Assembly (NCBI RefSeq): GCF_016086655.4
Contig: NC_052141.2
Coordinates: 7,502,001 to 7,566,000 of the forward strand
Direction of reading: 5' to 3'
Origin: Lepeophtheirus salmonis
Taxonomy: Eukaryota > Arthropoda > Copepoda > Siphonostomatoida > Caligidae
Length of the DNA: 64,000 nt
Made by a program: the position numbers and the translations under genes. The first letter of the stretch is position 1. Each line of letters opens with the position of its first letter. The notes beneath the pieces are model-generated. The model searched no databases, was not told the origin of the DNA, and worked only from the letters and a program-made list of their open reading frames with translations. Shown here piece by piece: positions 45,926 to 57,661 of this stretch.

Positions 45926-46360
45926 TCATCGAATCATCTTACGGAAGGCCTTGCCCATTGGAGATGTAATCAGACGGTCACGGAAGGCCTTGCCTCCATT
46001 GGAGATGTAGTCCTTAGACAGGGCATCCGATTGATGGTTGAAGGTAACCTTCAAGGTTGTTGATATTTTGGTGACAGACGGTGCAGGCCTTGGATTCAAT
46101 ATGCACCCAAAAACTGAAGTCCAATGGGTTGGCATATGGTAAGTAGGGGCCATATTTTCGTTTACGAGAAAGGCAAGTTGTCCTACAACCACTTCTGGCC
46201 TTTTTGGACGTGTGTGAAGGCGCACCATCCTGCTGGAACACCACGTTCATGTTGACAGTTGGCCTGGAGATCCCCAACTGCTTTGCAATCTCTGTTGGTT
46301 TCTTGCCAGCGCCCAAAAGTACACAACCGAAATTCGTTGGTCACGTTCAGATGACATTTT
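45926..46360 (-). pseudogene. Tc1-like transposase with in-frame core deletion
   Basis: A 100-codon frame from 46316 to 46014 starts MGAGKKPTEIAKQLGISRPT (helix-turn-helix) and goes straight to VNMNVVFQQDGAPSHTSKKA, the block with the second catalytic aspartate. SRKRKYGPYLPYANPLDFSF follows (third catalytic region, NPLDF), then VHIESKACTVCHQNINNLEG. So the deletion is in frame and removes the second DNA-binding unit and the first aspartate. A stop follows. The tail continues in another frame (SDALSKDYISNGGKAFRDRL) with a local tandem duplication. The N-terminus may begin upstream near 46354. A short DNA-binding protein could be made. Confidence 0.8.
45938..46012 (-). repeat. ~37-bp tandem duplication in the transposase tail
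   Basis: ACGGAAGGCCTTGCC(TC)CATTGGAGATGTA occurs at 45940 and again at 45978, the second with two extra bases. It adds a second SNGGKAFR-like repeat to the tail. Confidence 0.7.
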
Positions 46361-46505
46361 CTTGCCTTCAAAGACACCTCGGAAGATATAGATTTATTTT
46401 TAGTATTTAACCGGAATAATTTTACCGCAAGCACAAAAAACCTTTATTTATGTAGCAAAAACGAACTGTAAAGATTTTTTTGCGACACCCAGTATAATAG
46501 AGTTT

Positions 46506-46835
46506 TTGTGTCCTTAATAAGTGCCCACAATGTTCAACCTATGAGGCTGAAATTTGACATGGTGCCTCTTTTGAACTTGGTCAGGCTAAAATGTACATTT
46601 GGCACATTGTACTGTTGTAAATTTTTTTTTGGCGGATTAAAGTCTGCCCACGTTTATTATGATACATATTTACAAATGTTCCTGTGAAATGTTATACTTT
46701 ATACAATTTGACAAATTTAGTATATGCATATTTAAAATAGAGATTGTCTTTGCGTGTCCTTTATTCTTGCCAACATCGGCGAACCTACAAGACTGAAACT
46801 TTTCATGGGCCTCTCTTGAAACTTTTAAGGTGGGT
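46506..46835 (+). repeat. two diverged copies of a ~245-bp unit
   Basis: TGTGTCCTTAATAAGTGCCC..CAACCTATGAGGCTGAAATTTGACATGG..CCTCTTTTGAACTT (46508-46585) matches GCGTGTCCTTTATTCTTGCC..GAACCTACAAGACTGAAACTTTTCATGG..CCTCTCTTGAAACTT (46752-46828). It lies directly next to the Tc1-like element. Confidence 0.6.
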
Positions 46836-46839
46836 GGGC

Positions 46840-49800
46840 CGATTTTCGGAGGGGGTCATATAGGGGGTACTTATTCTATATCAAAATAGTTGTTTGTTTT
46901 GTAATTCAATGAGACTAGATAGGGCATTGAGTTATAAATCATAAAATGACTGGGGCCTCAAAAAAAAAAAAAAAAAAAACTATACGAAAAACTACGTTTT
47001 TCTAAATTTATTAAAATTAATTTGTTATGGGCAAAATATGAAATCGGTAAAAATTAAATTTTTTTTTCGGTTCCAAAAATTTGGTATTTCCAATGAAAAA
47101 AAAGTTAATTGAAATTTGCTTGGAGATTTGTTTGCACATAAATTTGATACATAAAAATAGATCTTAGCCCTTTAACCCTCGGCTAGACCGTTTGGTAGAG
47201 CGCAATTTGAGTCGCCATATCTTCGATATATGCATAGAAATATATTTTTTTTAGTTTAATGCAGTATATTCTTTAAAATGCACTTCTGGCGTGAATCAAC
47301 ATCTGAACCGTTTGGTTGAGGCCTATAAAAAAACAATCATAATTATTCATATCAATATTAAAATGCTTGCCTGCATCAAAGGGTTCAAAATATTAAGAAT
47401 AAATATAATGGACCATTGTCAATTATATTTCCCGCTCCGTCCATGGCCCAAACAACGCCAGGTAAACCTTTGCTAGTTGTACACATATGTACTATGAAAT
47501 TACTATAGTATATATACTCCAACATGACTTTATTTTGGATTAAACGGTTCTATGTTGAGCTTTCTGCCTCTTAAGTGTAGGCATATACAATTGGACTGTA
47601 CTTTAAAGCCAAGAGTTCGTAATTGGGTATTTTTGTTTTATTTATTTATTTTGACCAGCAGCTATGAACAAATCCTATAACGATTTACTTATATTTAATG
47701 CTTATATAATATAAAAATTATCATTCTTAATATAAGTGAATCATTTAAAATACAAATATGATTTTTTTTTTAAATAACGTGACAATGCAACGAAAAAAAC
47801 AACAACATAATAAAGTAAACCCCAAACGTAAAAAATATGTATATATATATACATGTCATACAAAAAAGAATTAACTAAAAATCGCTTGAGGTCTATCTCA
47901 CTTCCCTGGCGAAAGCAAATAATGTATTGTATTCCAAAGACTAGTCAATCTGTAAAAGAAACTATGCTTAAAGATGTCAATTATTTGTTTTGGTAATTAG
48001 ATGGTATTGAGAGTTGAGAGTCTCTTTTTGATGAAGTATTAGCCTTTATTGAGTATTCAGTCTGGGGGAGATAAGTTTTTCATCTACACAAGAAAATTAA
48101 TTTGAATCGTCCAAAAAATAATTCCTTATTGTACGGGGTTTGATTATAAAATTGGTAAAGGATCTTAATAATGATGGAGATCAATTGAGATACATGATTT
48201 TTATAATATTAAGTATTGTTGACTAGAAATACATCTTTCAATATTATTCTTACAACACTATTCTAATGTATTGAACGATAAAAGTATTTTAGTAAAAACA
48301 TATACTCTTTTGGTACCGCTTATTATATTGTTGTTGGCAAAATTATATCTTTAATAATGATCCAAGCCATAAGATGAATATGGACCACTTTAAATATTTT
48401 AATCCTTTCTTAGTTTAAGGATATAATTTTTTTTTCTACCATTAATATGTGTCTCGTTTCTTTCCATAGGGTATCTTTAAGTATAACTAAAAATACTCTA
48501 GGGAATGATGTGACAAGCGTTTCAATGAAAAAACCAATAATAATATACCCCCTTTATACCTGATTGGTTTGCTCAATTTTTTATTGGGACAAGTAAATCT
48601 TTTACACGACTCAATTTATTATCGAAGGTGCATTGCTTGACCTACTTAAGTTAGGTATATGTTATATTATTGTTTCGACTGTTGGACCTAATTTTCATGT
48701 AATCAAAATGTAAATATTTCTCAATGATATTATCTGAATGTAAGTTGGAGTAAGGAAAACACTGCAATTTGCGAATCGAAGATTAAAATCAGTGGTTGTC
48801 AGACTGTTTTTTCTTCACAAATGACTTAATTGTTGCGTAACCAGCTTCAGCTAAAATTCTGAAAATTAGGACCCAAAATATCAAAATATTAAGCAGATTG
48901 TATTTAAAGAAAAAGAAAATTTTATCAGGATCATTTAAATTAATTAGTTTGGTTTTATATTTAAAAGAATTTATTAATTAATTTTTCTATGACATATAGA
49001 CAAATTAGGATTTTATAAATATTTGTAGCTATAAACATACTGAAGGACTGTTCAACATCCACGTTAGTAATTGGAGTGAATTTGAAGTTGGGGTGATCTT
49101 CAGGACTCTTCTTAGATGGAGGCACTGAATTTACGTCTTACCTTTTGAATAAATGGAAGGTTGGGATTTTACAATGGGATGCAAAAGTATTTCGTCTTTG
49201 TTGCAAGATTCAAGGGGAATTATTTAAAAAGTAATTGGCTGCCAAATTTATCCTTCCTCTAATTGGTTGTATTTGGAATCTGGCTTCCTCACATTTTCGA
49301 TCATGTAATCATAACCCTGATTGGATATATACATAGTTTTACCTCCAAAAAGTGAGGATAATAAAGAGAGGTTTTTGGAGGTGGATTTTCCTAATACAAA
49401 TTTATCTAAAAATCATCAAAAGCTATTGTGTAATCTAACTAAAACCCCAAAATTTATTTTATAGCAGTTTTGAAAATGAGCAATTTTTATATTAATGAAG
49501 ACAAAACTAGCATCATTTTTCCCAACAAGGTAAAAGTAAGAAACTTTTTCAGCGATTAGATATTCATAACGAAACTCATGAAATTGTCACTTTTCAATCC
49601 CTTAAACCGGAATTTTTGTTTAAAAAGAGATGATAGAAGTGATAAAATTTATAAATAGACGTTTCCCCTTCATCAACTTTTAAAATGCAATAAATCTCCT
49701 TAAGTAATATTATAACTCAATATAGATAAGAAATCTTTCTAATGCTCGACTAATATATTTTAAAGGGTTCAGTGGTTTTACTTTTCCCTCATGATTATCT

Positions 49801-49950
49801 TTAATATGTTTGATGAATTGTCTTAAAAATAAAAATAAGGCTGAAAGACATTAATTGGAATACATTAAATGACGTTACAAGGAAAAAAAAGTTTCCTTTT
49901 TTCAAAAATATACTTGTACTTAACTGTGCACGAAAAAGTTCCCCGGAGAA
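46840..49950. other. no gene recognised; poly-A at 46960 and small repeats
   Basis: Contains a 20-base A-run (46960-46979) and GACCGTTTGGTAGAG / GAACCGTTTGGTTGAGG at 47188 and 47306. An exon-like end, CAACGCCAG|GTAAAC, lies at 47460. Near 49130-49300 the plus strand reads YLLNKWKVGILQWDAKVFRL then FILPLIGCIWNLASSHFRSC. This is more protein-like than its surroundings but I could not identify it. Confidence 0.3.
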
Positions 49951-49959
49951 AAAATGCCT

Positions 49960-50340
49960 CTGGAAAACTGCCATTGAGAAAAACCACTACCGCAACTTCA
50001 CACAAAAATAAGGCCCCCTCATAATACTTCATAATGAACCCTGAGCCTATGGGTTGTTTAGGACTACCAAAGGGACATCATGAAGGTTAAAACCTTACTG
50101 TCATTTCACATAAAATTTAAGCTCCATCCAAATACTTTCAAAGGAACCCTGGATCCATGGCTTGATTAACGATACGGCAAAGACATTATACAAATAAAAA
50201 CCACTGCACTTATTTAATAAAGCATGGAGGCCCCTTCAAAATGCCCCAAAATAAAGTCACAAAGCAGTTTTAAAAGCCACATCCAATACTTCACAACGTC
50301 TGTATTCCCCTCCAAAAAGGGCTTAATAAATTATGGGCCC
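49960..50340 (+). repeat. degenerate ~115-bp tandem array, about three units
   Basis: The unit contains (A)CTTCACA(C/T)AAAA, TAAG(G/C)CCC, a CAAATACTT or ATAATACTTCA, (G)GAACCCTG(A/G)(G/T)CC and TATGG or CATGG. Units begin near 49990, 50100 and 50215. GC content exceeds the flanks. Confidence 0.5.
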
Positions 50341-50509
50341 CTGTAAATTATACATATGTGACTTTTTATATGGCTTAAAGTAGATTTAACAGACCTATTT
50401 ATTAAAAAAGACAGTATAATTGTTAATAGTTAGCTCCGTATTTAATGTAATTTTTAAATTTTTAAACCCAGGGACTTGGTGTTTATTTGAAATATTCAGG
50501 GGGAAAGAC

Positions 50510-50580
50510 TAAATGGTTTGTGAAGTGACAGCTGTGGATTTAACCTGCTTAGTGGTCCTACTATTGCACAAAAAAAACAA
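50510..50580 (+). repeat. dispersed repeat shared with 36690-36765
   Basis: TTTGTGAAGTGACAGCTGTG then GATTTAACCTGCTTAGTGGT align with the earlier locus. Confidence 0.45.
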
Positions 50581-50822
50581 AAAGTATTATGATTTTGTTA
50601 ATTAATGACATGAAAATTTCTCAAAAAAAAAAGAAATTTTTCAATGTGTAATTTTCTCCTGGGCAATTTTGCTAAACACAATGATAACAAGTATATAATT
50701 AATGCTTTTGTATCAAGTCTATTTATCGATAATTTTGAATATGAATTTTTACCATTTTCTTATAATATATCAAAAATTATACAAGGAGATAAATAAGTGG
50801 AGTACTTTGAGTGTTTAATAGA

Positions 50823-51050
50823 TATTGAGGAATATTGCGTGTATTTCAGACATGTTAATTTTTTTTTTTTGAAGGAGAGCAGCTTAGCTGTCATTACGTT
50901 TATCAGACCAGCTCCAATCAGCTGTGACGAGGGAAGAGGGGCAAAATGAAATAAACAAAGATATTGGCAAGAAATACTCCGATGACGATCCCCAATTTTA
51001 GCTGAGTCCAACAAGGACTTACAATTTTTATAATAATTATTTGTGAGGAT
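50823..51050 (+). repeat. MITE family R, copy 7 (3'-truncated)
   Basis: GCGTGTATTTCAGACATGTT, then a T/A run, AGCTTAGCTGTCATTACGTT, ATCAGCTGTGACGAGGGAAG, ATTGGCAAGAAATACTCCGA and GGACTTACAATTTTTA. Truncated after TTATTTGTGAGGATC. Confidence 0.65.
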
Positions 51051-51164
51051 CAGGGGCGATGGGATCTTTCATCATTTGGGGGCTTAGTCCCAAATATTTT
51101 CAAAATAGTTCTATAATTACTTATATATATAAATATATTCTCTATATAGACTGGTAGAGGGCGC

Positions 51165-51335
51165 CCGCGTTCCAGAGCTGAATAGAGGGGGATAGAAAAG
51201 AAGAATGAAGGTTGAAGAAAAAAGACCAAGAGAGAATGATGTAGATAGACGCAGAAAAGAATAGGGTAGAGACAGAGAGAAGGGAAAATCGGTTTTGTTT
51301 TGGTAAAAATAGGATCGGAATGACCTTGGAGACCC
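51165..51335 (+). repeat. dispersed purine-rich repeat shared with 40310-40480
   Basis: See the partner locus. Here it follows TAGAGGGCGCCCGCGTTCC. Two overlapping minus-strand open stretches across it are by-products of its purine bias. Confidence 0.5.
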
Positions 51336-51339
51336 CAAA

Positions 51340-52750
51340 AAGTATCATAGGAACATGCTTGGTTACTTTATACGTCTACTTAAATTAGGATATTTCTTGA
51401 AAATGCCTTATGTACAAAGATTGTTTTACATGTCATTTTGAGCCGGTTGTCATAAACTATATGTTATATTATTAATAATTTAAAAAAAATTATGTACGTA
51501 TGTAGGAAACCCCAAAGGAATATAATTGTATATATATTCTTGTACAGACCAAATGGATCATTTTGGACTGAGAGTATGAATACTCTTATTTGAAATATAA
51601 CATGTATGTACAACAACGTTACAAAAAAGTAACTTATAAAAAGATCCTTGATGACGAAGAATTATATTATATAGAATTTTAAGACCATTTATTAGATGAA
51701 GATATATACTTGACTTATCAACAAATAACAAGAGACATTTTTCTCTTGAATGTGATACTTTATTGTCAAAAAATGGTAAAATTGAATTGTCCTTATTAGT
51801 AAAAAAAAATAAAATTGAAACTAGGGTAGGAATTATACATATAACATCATAATAATTACTCCTGTACCGACAAGATATGCCATAGTCCATTCGAAGGACA
51901 TCCTATTTTGCACATTCATTACTCCAAATATTGACGAATTATAAGGAAAATGATTAATTTGGAAAATTTTACAAGATATGGCGAGCCTTTGATAGGAAAT
52001 ACCTTCAAGCTAACATTGGATAATTGACGTTGACAGGTGTCTATCAATCTTGTGGTGAGATTACTCCTAGTCTTTGGGATGCAAAGAGTAGTAGGTCAAT
52101 ATATAAGTTCATAATTACGTTGAAAGACTTTCAGATATACTCAATTGTTATCAATTTTACCTCTTCCTATAAATACATCTGTAAAGCCAAAATTAAAATT
52201 GATATAGACTGTCCAACATGTTCAATCACTATATAGTTTTGTTGAATATTTTCAATTGTTTTCTTTTTTTCATATTCTTTATTAGTATATGAAAGAAAAA
52301 TGGAAACATTTTATGCTACTTAAAATTTCATATCTGTTGTTATAGTAATTGTTCATATATAATTATTTGATACTTAAATTAAAAATGAGTTATTATATTG
52401 TTAATTCAATCTATAAAATAAAATTTATCTCGAATTTAAAATAAATACGGTGGTGTTTTATCGTAAATATTTATGGTCAAGTCATTTTAACCCGTACATA
52501 CTTGTATAAAGAGTAAAGACTACACAACGGATAAATAACCTAATAGGATAATAACATGTTTAAATACTTATAAAGGCTTCTACAAAATTAAATTTCCTTT
52601 AATAACTCAGAAATACTAAAATATCACTTGGGCCTTTTTGTTGTAGTAGGGCAGTATGGTTGAAAAAGGCCTCATCGGAACCTCTTTTGTCTAAAAAGAG
52701 TCTTCATTATAATTAAAATTTGTGTATCTTAACACATCCCAGAAATTTGA
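51340..52750. other. no gene recognised
   Basis: The ATG-initiated minus-strand frame at 51890-51558 (110 codons, with a hydrophobic stretch IICIIPTLVSILFFF-like at residues 16-30) is the longest ATG-initiated frame in the region. It has AT-driven composition, no domain and no splice context. I leave it uncalled. Confidence 0.25.
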
Positions 52751-52756
52751 TTAATA

Positions 52757-53316
52757 AGTATTGATGGGACATTTAAAAAAAACAAAAACGATTCCAATTC
52801 TTTGATATTTTAAATAATATTAAAAATACGATTTTGCTCTCAAATGGCGTCCACAGTGGGGAAGGGGGCGGGCTTCTTTTTTGAAATTAAAAAAAAAATT
52901 GAATTTTATATATAAATTTTATGGAAAAAAGTTCAAAAATTAAATTTCAATTAATAAATTTGTTGGAAAAATAACTTCAAATGTACAATTTTTTTTTATT
53001 TTTTTTTTCAAAAATCTTCAATTATAAACAAAAATTTTAATTTTTTGGAAAAAAATTTCAAAAAAATAAAAGTTTAATATTAAATTTTCTTGACGAAAAA
53101 TTTCAAAATACATAGTTTTTCACAGAAAATTAAATTTCAAATATTTAAGTTTCTTGTAAAATTGTGGGATATTTTTTTTATAACTTAGAATATTAATATA
53201 TATTTCAATACCAGTAATAAATAAAAATCGGAATTGCAAATTAAAAATTATTTTCCTGATGCCGATCCGATTCCAGAAAAAAACACCCAATTCACGGATT
53301 AATCGTTCCATCACTA
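52757..53316. repeat. composite repeat, copy B, with AT-core block
   Basis: Left TATTGATGGGACATTT and right AATCGTTCCATCACTAATA are inverted ends. Inside, the GGCGTCCACAGTGGGG end of the AT-core block starts at 52845 after TTCTTTGATATTTTAAATAA. The same junction is found in copy A on the minus strand. Confidence 0.6.
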
Positions 53317-53490
53317 ATAATAAGACTATAATTGACTCAAATATTGAGCTGTGTATACAGGTTTGGGATTTTAAATCCAAAAAAATTAAGGATAATGTAT
53401 ATAACAATTTTTTTCCTCAAATTAATTCAGCAAATAATAGATCTTTTGCTTTTTCAAGTAGAGGTCCAAAAGTGAAGTCAATACTCTAAC

Positions 53491-53884
53491 CTCCCACATC
53501 CATCTTCAACCACAGCCTTGTTGTTTATGTTAGCCAAAGCATTAAGGACTGAAGTCCGCAAAGATTCATCAGTTTTATTTGCACGTTTATTGGCCACTCT
53601 CTCCAAGTGTTCCAAGGGTTTAGTTCTGGAAACTAAGAGTTTAAGAAGGAGACTACATGTCTGTTCATTTTAATCGTGTATTACATTTTTTTTATTATCA
53701 TTTATTATTCCAAAACGATGGAAAATCTTCCTTGCAGGTGCTCTCAATCCATCTGACTCCTTTGCAAGTCTTAGAACCATCGTAACGAGTTGATTTGTGC
53801 AGTTTTGTAAAATCCATACTCCCTTTTGGCGTGCCCTTTCCACAGAGACAGACAATAATGGCCGCACGGGGTTCGTATTTTGAT
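53491..53884 (-). CDS. candidate one or two exons of an unidentified host gene
   Basis: On the minus strand an acceptor (T9 then AG) precedes FYQNTNPVRPLLSVSVERAR then QKGVWILQNCTNQLVTMVLR and LAKESDGLRAPARKIFHRFG. After a 57-base AT-rich stretch containing a TAA, the same frame resumes as LLLKLLVSRTKPLEHLERVA, NKRANKTDESLRTSVLNALA and NINNKAVVEDGCG, ending at the donor-like GGGAG|GTTAGAG (53490-53489). Both blocks are rich in helix-forming residues, as in HEAT/armadillo proteins, and have normal codon use. The 57 bases could be a very short intron (but I could not find a donor in the right phase) or the stop may mark a pseudogene. I do not recognise the family. Confidence 0.45.
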
Positions 53885-53889
53885 AAAAT

Positions 53890-54305
53890 CTAAAAAAAAA
53901 TATTGATACTTATACAATTTAGTCGGCAGAATCTGATGAGATCACTTTCATAAACATAAACCCCAGGGTTATGAAGATATTGATAACCAATCTTGCTTCG
54001 GATTTGAAATCCCATCCATTATACTCTTATATGTAAAAAGTATACAAATATATTTGGATTTTATCCTTTCTTGATTTATGTTTTTATTATTTTATTAATG
54101 TTGACGCACTATCAATGTACTTATAGCACAATGTGATGGAAGTAATACTCAAGAAAATAAAATTTCACATTATTTTTTATTTTTTTTAAAGAAATAATGG
54201 TACATTTAACAAAACAAAACGAAAAATATATTTAGCTTAATATCTTTCTAAATTGGATTGCTTTATTTTCTTAAATTTATATTACTCTATAAATGTTTTC
54301 GTTCA
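53890..54305. other. no gene seen
   Basis: AT-rich stretch upstream of the minus-strand candidate exons. A short open piece, IGYQYLHNPGVYVYESDLIR (about 53985-53925), might be another exon but lacks clear splice sites. Confidence 0.25.
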
Positions 54306-54309
54306 TATA

Positions 54310-56090
54310 TACAGAGTGCAGGAGCAAAATTACCTCGTCGATTTCATCGCATTCTGATGCATTTTTGCTATAAGTTCCGATGTTTTATAAATCATGTGAT
54401 TGTGTCAGAAATAAGCTTTGTTTTCATACAGTTTTCTTATGAATCGGCCACCAAATGTAGTCAATCCGACTTGCATGACGCCTATTGATCCCAATAAAAC
54501 ATTCTCTGGGTCAATGTGAGGCCATCCCCAATATCCAGCATGCCATGAAAGCATTATGTATTTACTAGTGATCCTATGGATCTTCTTTCCTGTTCGTTTT
54601 TTTACTTGTTCTCATCAATTAATAGGTATTTTATGCATATATCATAAAGTACTTGCTTAGTATTTCATACTATAAAATCCCTTGACAAAAATATGAATGT
54701 CAAAATATATTGTACTATTCGTGTGTATCGACTATATAGTACATTATCCTATTACTCAACAACCACTCTCTTTCATTTCCTTGGCCATTTTGGATCCTCT
54801 TTGTAGAGTTTATGTAAAGTAACCTCCTCAGATAGAACAAAACGTTGGTTAAGAGACGTCTACAGCTCCAAGAAGTGGAGATATGCACCTAAAAACCTGT
54901 TTCCTCCTTCATCCCCGATTTGAGATACTTCAGATCTTGTACGTACCCGAATCTAAAGTACTCAGGTACGCTATAAGTAAACTTGTACTATTTGAAAAGA
55001 TCAGAGACACGAACTGGCTACGGGTATACGAACTTTTACGGCCATGAAAAATATCGTAGGGATTTTCCATATCTGATGAAGCTGATACTAGTATCAGTTA
55101 GTATTTAATCCTTGTTCTAAAAAATAGATTTTATCTATATCGAGCATACAATTTAATTATCTTAATGAGTGATTCGGAAGACATCTGAATAAGTATTTAC
55201 TTCTTGTAATTATTCTACACGGCGTTATCTCAAACATCGTTAGCCATATTGTATTAAGTAACTTTTTCACGAAAAAGAAACAGAAAAACAAATTATAATT
55301 TCACCAAACAGCATTAAAAACATGCATTAAGAGAGAAGAAACAAAAACATCAACAGCGTACCACAAAATACACTGTATATTTTTGTGGCAAGGAGGTAAC
55401 GCCATGTACACAAACACTAAAATGTACACTGTTATTTGGCTATTAGCTATCTAAGTTTCTTCTTCTTTTCCTCAAATCAGTGTTCTTAACATTGATTGGT
55501 TGGAAAATTTGCCTAACTTCCAATTGATTTTGGGCTTTTTCCTCTTTCTCTTCGGAGGAGAGGTTGTGAGACAAAGTATAAGTAATAACGTGTCAAATGT
55601 TATTGTAAGATTAATTCAAATAATTAGTAATAGTTATATTTTAATAGTAATAACGATGGGTTATTTATCGTTTCCGTATGAGTAATCACTATAAATGTAA
55701 CCTTAATTTTGAACCTATTTTATATAAGTCTGAATGTTAAGTACAATGCTCATAAAATTTGATAAAATTTACTCCCGACTTGAACTCTCGTGATTATTTT
55801 TGGTGGGGCGCCATCGAGAACATCCCAAATTCAGCCCTCATTGAAATGTGGATGACCCGAAGTCTACCATCTCCAAGGTCTGGGCCTATGGCCCGAAGTT
55901 CAAAATTTTAGAAGCTTGCACAAGTTTCAGACATTGCACTGAGGCTATCCTTGCTTCTAACGGAAGTGAAATCGAATAAAATGCAGCCACTGTGATTTGC
56001 ACACTGTTTTTGTAAATATATATATTTTTCAAGTCCGTAAATAAATTTTTGAGTTTTTCTCTAGGGGAAAATGTGATTCTACACCCTGTA
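54310..56090 (+). mobile_element. Tc1-like element with paired TIRs, 1.8 kb
   Basis: Left TACAGAGTGCAGGAGCAAAA and right (other strand) TACAGGGTGTAGAATCACAT pair over about 20 bases. Both begin at TA. The length is that of a complete element, but only the C-terminal part of a transposase is recognisable. The 1.2 kb between 54560 and 55770 shows no transposase motif. Confidence 0.65.
55780..55979 (+). pseudogene. Tc1-like transposase C-terminal part
   Basis: Plus strand LNSRDYFWWGAIENIPN (family: LNP.DY..WG.IE...N), then in other frames HSNVDDPKSTISKVWAYGPK and FKILEACTSFRHCTEAILAS, NGSEIE and stop at 55977. DLNSRDY contains the last catalytic region. Three frame changes within 200 bases show a dead copy. 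Confidence 0.75.
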
Positions 56091-56499
56091 TGTGTATAAT
56101 AACGAATAAAGAAAATAGCCAAAGTATTGGTTTTTTAAGTGATGGAAACATTCAAAGAGAAAGTTCATTTTTTGAAAAAGTACATAGTATCGATTATCTA
56201 CCCAACATATTTTATCATATATTGGCTACTTTGTTGAAAATGCAAGAATTAGAAACAAAATACATTTTACATTTTTACACTAAGTTTAACAAGTGCTGGC
56301 TTTTGGTCTGGAAATAATTTAGTTACCAAATTCAGAATAATATATTCCTTCACATTTACATATTTATTATTCTAAAATAATTCCAAAAATATCCAGCCTT
56401 TGCATAATTAATATTTCCACCATACTTTCATTTACATAGAAGGAGGGATTTTTTGAAGTTAATAACCAAATATCTTGGCAACACTCAGATCTATATTTA

Positions 56500-57150
56500 T
56501 GAAAGTATGTTTTCGGAATACGAAAACTGTGTGGTCATTATTATGTGCCTTCTTCCCGAGTACACCCCCAAGGAGATTATTAAGTTTGCGAAACTCCCCA
56601 AATCAACTGTCAACGATGTTGACAAGGCTTTCAAATAGTCTGATGGGTCGTGAACACCTGCAAGAAAGACTCATGATCGTTCTGAGAGCATTAAACGCAT
56701 TCTAACTTCATAAACGCCGTGCAGGACATTATTGACAACGTTCTCAGCATCTCTATAATAAACTTGATTTGAAGGATCCGTTTCTTTTATTACGAGAAGA
56801 TCTTTTGTGTGCATGCAAAGGTCCCAAACACAGATCCTAGTCCTCCTACTTATTTCTTATGTAGATGATGTCATAAACCCTCACTATTTAGCTAAGGGAA
56901 AAGAACACTCAATGGACCTGATGGATGTAATTAATACGTGTTCCAGCAAGATTGTGCTTCAACTCACACTTCCAATCTTGTTCAAAATTATTGTTAAAAA
57001 AATTTGTACATGTTTGTGGTACTGGAAATGTGGCCTCCTATCTCACAGAATCTGAATTCCGTGGACCAGGAATTCCTCATCAAGGGCTGTGCATCGTGTA
57101 GAGACAGGCTGGAGGCCACATTGAACTTATGAAATATCTTTAAACATTCT
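56500..57150 (+). pseudogene. Tc1-like transposase relic spanning N-terminus to tail
   Basis: MFSEYENCVVIIMCLLPEYT then PKEIIKFAKLPKSTVNDVDK (56506-56625) is the first helix-turn-helix. GREHLQERLMIVLRAL, in shifted frames, is the GSGTPARKTHDRSE linker. FINAVQDIIDNVLSISI is the second DNA-binding unit. DDVINPHYLAKGKEHSMDLM (about 56870-56930) is the block after the first aspartate. QQDCASTHT-like and WPP..LNS pieces follow (about 56940-57060), ending in RDRLEATLNL. Frames change at least five times. It is the most complete Tc1-like coding relic here but inactive. No TIR pair found. Confidence 0.7.
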
Positions 57151-57264
57151 GGATCTAAAACTCCGACTGTATATGTGATATGTCAATATTAAAACAATCT
57201 TGAACAAAAATCAAGAAAAGGAGAAATGTTTAATTTATTTATATTACTTCATTGGTATATAAAT

Positions 57265-57655
57265 ACAGGGGTGTCCGCAGAGAATAGGCTAGAAGGGTCT
57301 TAGCCCCCCCGTATAATTTTAGGAAATTTTGCTCATAACAAGAAAATTTAATATTTGAAATTTCATTTTCTTATTTATTTCTTGAGAAAAGCTGTAGATT
57401 TTGAATTTTTTTTTTTCCCAAAAATTTTATATTTCATTTTTTTTTCCAAAAATATACATTCCGAGAATAGCTACGGATTTTAAAATTTTTTTTTTCAAAG
57501 AATTACATTTTTGTGAATACATTTTGCCTATTCATTTTTTTTTGGTTCAAAATCAGCAACGAGATTTATTGCATATTTTTAAACACTAACAATTAGTCAA
57601 AATTATCATCATATTTTTTCCGATTTCAATGCCAATTTCATGACGTAATGCCCCG
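57265..57655. repeat. composite AT-core repeat copy
   Basis: Left end GGGGTGTCCGCAGAGAATAG then TCTTAGCCCCCCCGTATAAT. Right end TTTCCGATTTCAATGCCAAT then TAATGCCCC resembles the right ends at 45440 and 53316. Confidence 0.55.
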
Positions 57656-57661
57656 AAAAAG

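Larger units (their letters stand above)
45789..46494 (-). mobile_element. Tc1-like element, ~700 bp, internally deleted
   Basis: Left TACAGGGTGCAGCGAACAAA and right (other strand) TACTGGGTGTCGCAAAAAAA pair and continue to AT.TTTACA. Both begin at TA. The transposase inside has lost the segment between the DNA-binding domain and the second catalytic block. Confidence 0.85.

Noticed and set aside
51558..51890. 110-codon ATG-initiated minus-strand frame
   Set aside because: AT-biased composition, no family, no conserved context. Frames of this length arise by chance in AT-rich DNA occasionally.
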